Below, one piece after another: positions 61,262 to 64,000 of a stretch of DNA of 64,000 nt. The notes below the pieces were generated by a model. The model was not told the DNA's origin and did not search any database. It worked only from the letters and a program-made list of their open reading frames with translations. The stretch spans positions 23,504-87,503 of the forward strand of contig CAZEAC010000009.1 of the NCBI GenBank assembly GCA_964510065.1. The letters run 5' to 3'. A program made the translations under genes and the position numbers. The stretch is from CAZEAC01 sp964510065 (lineage in GTDB: Bacteria; Bdellovibrionota_C; UBA2361; CAIXSY01). Positions within the stretch are counted from its first letter, which is position 1. Every line of letters starts with the position of its first letter.

Positions 61262-61395
61262 TAGTACACTGTAACCAAAATACTCTTACTTTCCTAGCTC
61301 AGTGTCTCTGTGGTTTATTTTGCTTTCAAAAAACCACAGAGGCACGAAGAGCACAGAGATGAGAAGAGTCAGAAAACTTCGGTTACAGTGTGCTA
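61262..61395. repeat. Long palindromic intergenic repeat, copy 2
   Basis: Outer arms TAGTACACTGTAACC (61262-61276) and GGTTACAGTGTGCTA (61381-61395) match at 14 of 15 positions. Inner arms include GTGTCTCTGTGGTTT and AAACCACAGAGGCAC. The CTCTGTGG/CCACAGAG core is that of copy 1 at 27728-27861. It overlaps the last bases of the convergent CheY-like gene. Confidence 0.75.
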
Positions 61396-61788
61396 GTCGT
61401 TAAAGAGCGAGCTCATTTTTTGCCCGAGAATATCGCGGGTAAATGGCTTTACAATTACCTTGGCATGCGGTGTCTCTTCAATCTTCGAGAGCTCTTGGCG
61501 TTGGTTCTCCTGTGCGACCACGAGCACGGGGATATCTTGTGCTCCCTGACTCCTACGATACGCTTCAAGTAGCTCTTCACCTTTCATATCGGGGATAGTC
61601 CAGTCGGATATAATTAGGCTGCAGTCGTGCTCGGCGAGAAACTGTAGCGCCGATTCGGCGTTTTCCGCCTCGGCGACGTTTTCAAAGCCCAACTGGCGCA
61701 GGCAATTTTTGACGATGCGGCGCATGCTAGGGTAATCGTCGACCACAAGAATGGGCATATTTCGATCTAATATTTGTGTGGAGGGCAT
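61393..61788 (-). CDS. CheY-like receiver-only response regulator
   Basis: 131 aa from ATG 61788 (longer in-frame start TTG 61815 exists). Receiver hallmarks: acidic pair in ILVVDDYPSMRRIVKN, phosphoacceptor Asp in SLIISDWTIPDMKG, and the conserved Lys in VIVKPF. The RRIVKNCLRQLGF helix is very CheY-like. No output domain, so it works by phosphorylation-dependent binding (flagellar switch or another partner). No kinase gene is nearby. Confidence 0.88.
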   Translation of the reverse strand: MPSTQILDRNMPILVVDDYPSMRRIVKNCLRQLGFENVAEAENAESALQFLAEHDCSLIISDWTIPDMKGEELLEAYRRSQGAQDIPVLVVAQENQRQELSKIEETPHAKVIVKPFTRDILGQKMSSLFND

Positions 61789-61815
61789 AAGCTTCTGAGT
61801 TGAATTATGGAGCAA

Positions 61816-62323
61816 TTATAAGTAGTTAATGCACGCTTTTGTTTTTGACGTCTCTCGAAGTTGAAATATCGGAGTAAGCGCGAAAAAGGTTGAGCGTCAT
61901 AAAAATCGGCTTGCTGTCGGGGTTTTTCGCGAGATCGAGCTATTCACATTTGCCACAGGTCACTATATATTCCCCAGCAGATTGCTGCGTTGCATAAGGG
62001 CGCTTGGTCTACTGTCCGACAAGTATGAGAAGCAGAGCAGTTAAGGCACGGTTGAGCAGTGAGGTGGCGACATCTTAGTGCTCCTCGGAGGTTCGATTCC
62101 TCTTCACTGACGATTTTGCGGCTGAAAGGCACGTAGTAGTAGGTGGGAGGCTTTGATACATCAGCTTGCGACCGATGATTTCGACGTGAACGTCATCACA
62201 TGCAAGGAGATGCGAAATGCCGCAGAATGAAATACCACTCGCCTTTCGGTTGAGTAGTTCCATTCTCGAAATGGTTTTGCTCTTGTGAGATCTCTCTGCT
62301 TCTCACCAGTTGTCGGATGCCAA
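61816..62323. other. Intergenic region with a tRNA-like 3' half
   Basis: 508 bases with no supported protein gene. At 62087-62110, GGAGG-TTCGATT-CCTCT followed by TCACTGA looks like a tRNA T-arm and acceptor strand, and GCAGTGA at 62056-62062 pairs 6 of 7 with it. Only 24 nt separate these, so no D-arm plus anticodon arm fits. It is at best a tRNA remnant or tRNA-like hairpin. Confidence 0.35.
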
Positions 62324-63400
62324 ATGTTTAAATCATTTGCGATTATCGCGCTCTTATTTCAGGCGGCTGTTACCACAGCCGAGGATCGCACTACAATCGG
62401 CGTGCAGACCGCGCTCAGCGGAGGTGCTTCGACCTACGGCCTCGATATTCGTGACGGCCTTCTTTTCGCCAATGAAGATCTTGGCGGTGGGCGCTACAAT
62501 TTTATCTTCGAAGATGATCGTTGCGATCCGAAAACGGCAATCAGCGCCGCGCGAAAACTCGTTGATGTCGATAAGGTCAAATATGTGCTCGGTGTCGCCT
62601 GTAGCGGCGCGCTTCTCGCGGCCGCGCCGATTTACGAATCGGCGAAAGTGCTGACGATAAGTCCCTCAGCTTCGGCCGCGCAGGTCTCCAATGCCGGAAA
62701 ATATATCTACCGCACCTGGCTGAGCGATAAAATGGCGGCTTCGAAACTTTACGGTTTTATCGTGAACCGGCACAAGAAACTTGGGATTGTCACCGAAGAA
62801 ACTGAATACGCGCAAGGATTTCTTGATGGCTTTAGCGCCAATTCTAGTGGCTCCCACCTAGAAATTGAGAACGAATTCTTTCAAACAGCGGAGACAGATT
62901 TTCGATCGCTCCTGCTCCGTCTTAAGAACAAAACTATCGACGGATTGTTTCTCAATACACAAACTGAACTTACTTTTCTCGCCGCATTGAAGCAAGTCCG
63001 AGAGCTTAAGATCTCCTTGCCGATTTACAGCGCCTATTGGGGCGCCGCCGCTGAATTTCTAAAGACCTCGGGTGCTCTTGCCAATGGAGTACTCGTCGTC
63101 GACGCTCCCTTGGCCGATGATCTCGTCAATAACGAGGGAAAAGAGCTATTGGCCCGTTTCAAAAAGAAGTACGGAAATCCGCGCTACGGCGATATCCTGG
63201 TATTGACGAGCTATGAGGCATTTCGCGCGATGAAAATGGCGATCGAATGCGGATCCGACTCGCTTAAATATCTCGACAGCGCCACCTTCAAGGGGTCGTT
63301 TGGCGATTGGTCCTTTGATCAGAATGGCGATCTCGCCGGCTTTTCGTTCGTACTTAAAGTAATTCGAGATAGCAGAGCCGAACGGCTCCAAGAAAAATAG
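62324..63400 (+). CDS. ABC-type branched-chain amino acid substrate-binding protein (orphan, paralogue)
   Basis: 358 aa. ATG 62324 gives signal peptide MFKSFAIIALLFQAAVTTAED; the in-frame GTG 62285 would hide it. Two-lobe Peripla_BP_6 protein: TIGVQTALSGGASTYGLDIRDGLLFAN, YNFIFEDDRCD, VLGVACSGALLAAAPIYESAK, ETDFRSLLLRLKNK. These blocks align with the protein at 45247 over the whole length, so the two are paralogues. Again no transporter genes adjoin. Ligand unknown; the CxxG (ACNG/ACSG) loop is shared by both. Confidence 0.85.
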   Translation: MFKSFAIIALLFQAAVTTAEDRTTIGVQTALSGGASTYGLDIRDGLLFANEDLGGGRYNFIFEDDRCDPKTAISAARKLVDVDKVKYVLGVACSGALLAAAPIYESAKVLTISPSASAAQVSNAGKYIYRTWLSDKMAASKLYGFIVNRHKKLGIVTEETEYAQGFLDGFSANSSGSHLEIENEFFQTAETDFRSLLLRLKNKTIDGLFLNTQTELTFLAALKQVRELKISLPIYSAYWGAAAEFLKTSGALANGVLVVDAPLADDLVNNEGKELLARFKKKYGNPRYGDILVLTSYEAFRAMKMAIECGSDSLKYLDSATFKGSFGDWSFDQNGDLAGFSFVLKVIRDSRAERLQEK

Positions 63401-63552
63401 CCAAATGTATTGAAGTCAATGACCTGGTTTAGCCTGAATTGAGCTTGCGGCAGGAGATAGTGCTAGGGTGCCATTGTAAGATAAGCTATAGTTAAATTTT
63501 TTTGCGAAAGAAATTGATTGAGCAAGTGCGTAAATAGTCAAAGGAGTACAGA

Positions 63553-63948
63553 ATGGAGCAATTGAGAAAGTTAGATAAGTCGTTGGCAGTAGTGCGTAGA
63601 ATTGCGCCAGAGTTGGTGAAGTTATCCGGCAGACTGGAGCAACTGGCAGAGTTAAAGGCGCCGACTCCTAAATATGTTTCTAAAGCGCATTCACTGGCAT
63701 CTGAGAAAATTTTCGATGTGAAAGCCAAATTGGAGACGTTTTCGAGAACTCTTGATATCGTGAGGGCCGTTGTCTCGACACCTGCTCCGCTTTTAGAGGC
63801 GCTTGAAGTTCTAGAAAGGCAAGGTCCGAAGGGGATTAGGGCCGATCTTTTCGCTCGTGAGCTACAGAGAAAGAATATCTGCAATGGTGGTGCGGAGAGC
63901 GGCCACGATTATGACCCAATGCTCTTAGAGGCTATTGATAGACTATGA
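63553..63948 (+). CDS. Small helical hypothetical protein
   Basis: 131 aa; AAAGGAG about 7 nt before ATG 63553 is a strong ribosome site. Almost entirely helical with Leu heptads (MEQLRKLDKSLAVVRRIAPELVKLSGRLEQLAEL; KLETFSRTLDIVRAVV), and a short C-terminal tail after an NGG turn. It resembles a soluble coiled-coil adaptor. Family unknown. Alone in its transcription unit. Confidence 0.65.
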   Translation: MEQLRKLDKSLAVVRRIAPELVKLSGRLEQLAELKAPTPKYVSKAHSLASEKIFDVKAKLETFSRTLDIVRAVVSTPAPLLEALEVLERQGPKGIRADLFARELQRKNICNGGAESGHDYDPMLLEAIDRL

Positions 63949-64000
63949 CTAGCCCCCTTATTTAGTACCACTTCGCATTAGAGGTTTCTCCTTCATTTGC

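Noticed and set aside
62026..62110. Possible tRNA (T-arm and acceptor-like ends)
   Set aside because: The T-arm GGAGG-TTCGATT-CCTCT is good, but no D-arm and anticodon arm fit in the 24 nt between the arms, and a longer 85-nt fold gives a poor acceptor stem. Kept only as a tRNA-like note.

Overview
The window reads as chromosomal DNA of a diderm (Gram-negative-type) bacterium, probably an environmental, metagenome-assembled lineage: there is a 10-N scaffold gap at 14343-14352. Lipoprotein signal peptides, a SurA/PrsA-like periplasmic foldase, YceI, orphan ABC-type substrate-binding proteins and very large secreted proteases with Ig-like and FN3 repeats support this. One secreted protein carries the Cys-rich GEACDG...GNTC motif common in delta-proteobacterium-like secretomes. 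I would not name a phylum with confidence. No rRNA, CRISPR array or complete tRNA is visible.

Layout. 0.25-6.0 kb: a small exported protein, a secreted-protein gene broken by an in-frame TGA, a GT4 glycosyltransferase overlapping a sulfotransferase-like membrane protein, and a large protein with a PD-(D/E)XK-like C-terminus. 6.0-19.6 kb: the most unusual region, which I interpret as a decaying chromosomal integron. A degraded integron-integrase pseudogene lies on the minus strand at about 6033-6345, and a train of small plus-strand genes follows (hydrolases, a GNAT acetyltransferase, a P-loop kinase, many unknowns). Most are separated by attC-like imperfect palindromes beginning at AAC and ending at GTT with 1-2 extrahelical bases in the left arm. 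An IS3-family element interrupts one cassette gene. A 5'-truncated group II intron, a MITE, an opposite-strand secreted beta-helix protein and the scaffold gap lie inside the array.

19.6-30.4 kb: a PRTase-Nudix pair; a minus-strand pair made of a RecJ/SF2-helicase fusion and a GT-C-like membrane protein with a PA14 domain; a parvulin foldase; two overlapping coiled-coil envelope genes; and yceI. 30.5-49.2 kb: cell-surface and secretion region with a DUF2079-like membrane protein overlapping a 1001-aa protein that fuses a GT-C-like membrane part to a pectate-lyase-3-like beta-helix, a DUF4082-like secreted protein, a 2134-aa subtilase, an orphan branched-chain-amino-acid-type binding protein and an M11-like metalloprotease. 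The two proteases end in related FN3-like domains with Pro/Ser/Thr tails.

49.5-58.1 kb: nine tightly packed plus-strand genes: two SPFH/band-7 proteins, a small protein, four membrane proteins, a GlmL/MutL-type ASKHA ATPase and a 370-aa partner. This looks like one operon for a membrane-associated assembly of unknown function. 58.1-64 kb: a lipoprotein, a Y-family DNA polymerase, a CPA2 antiporter, a CheY-like receiver, a second orphan binding protein paralogous to the one at 45 kb, and a small unknown protein. Two copies of a long palindromic intergenic repeat (27.7 and 61.3 kb) and three copies of a 21-30 bp repeat around 35-44 kb are also present.
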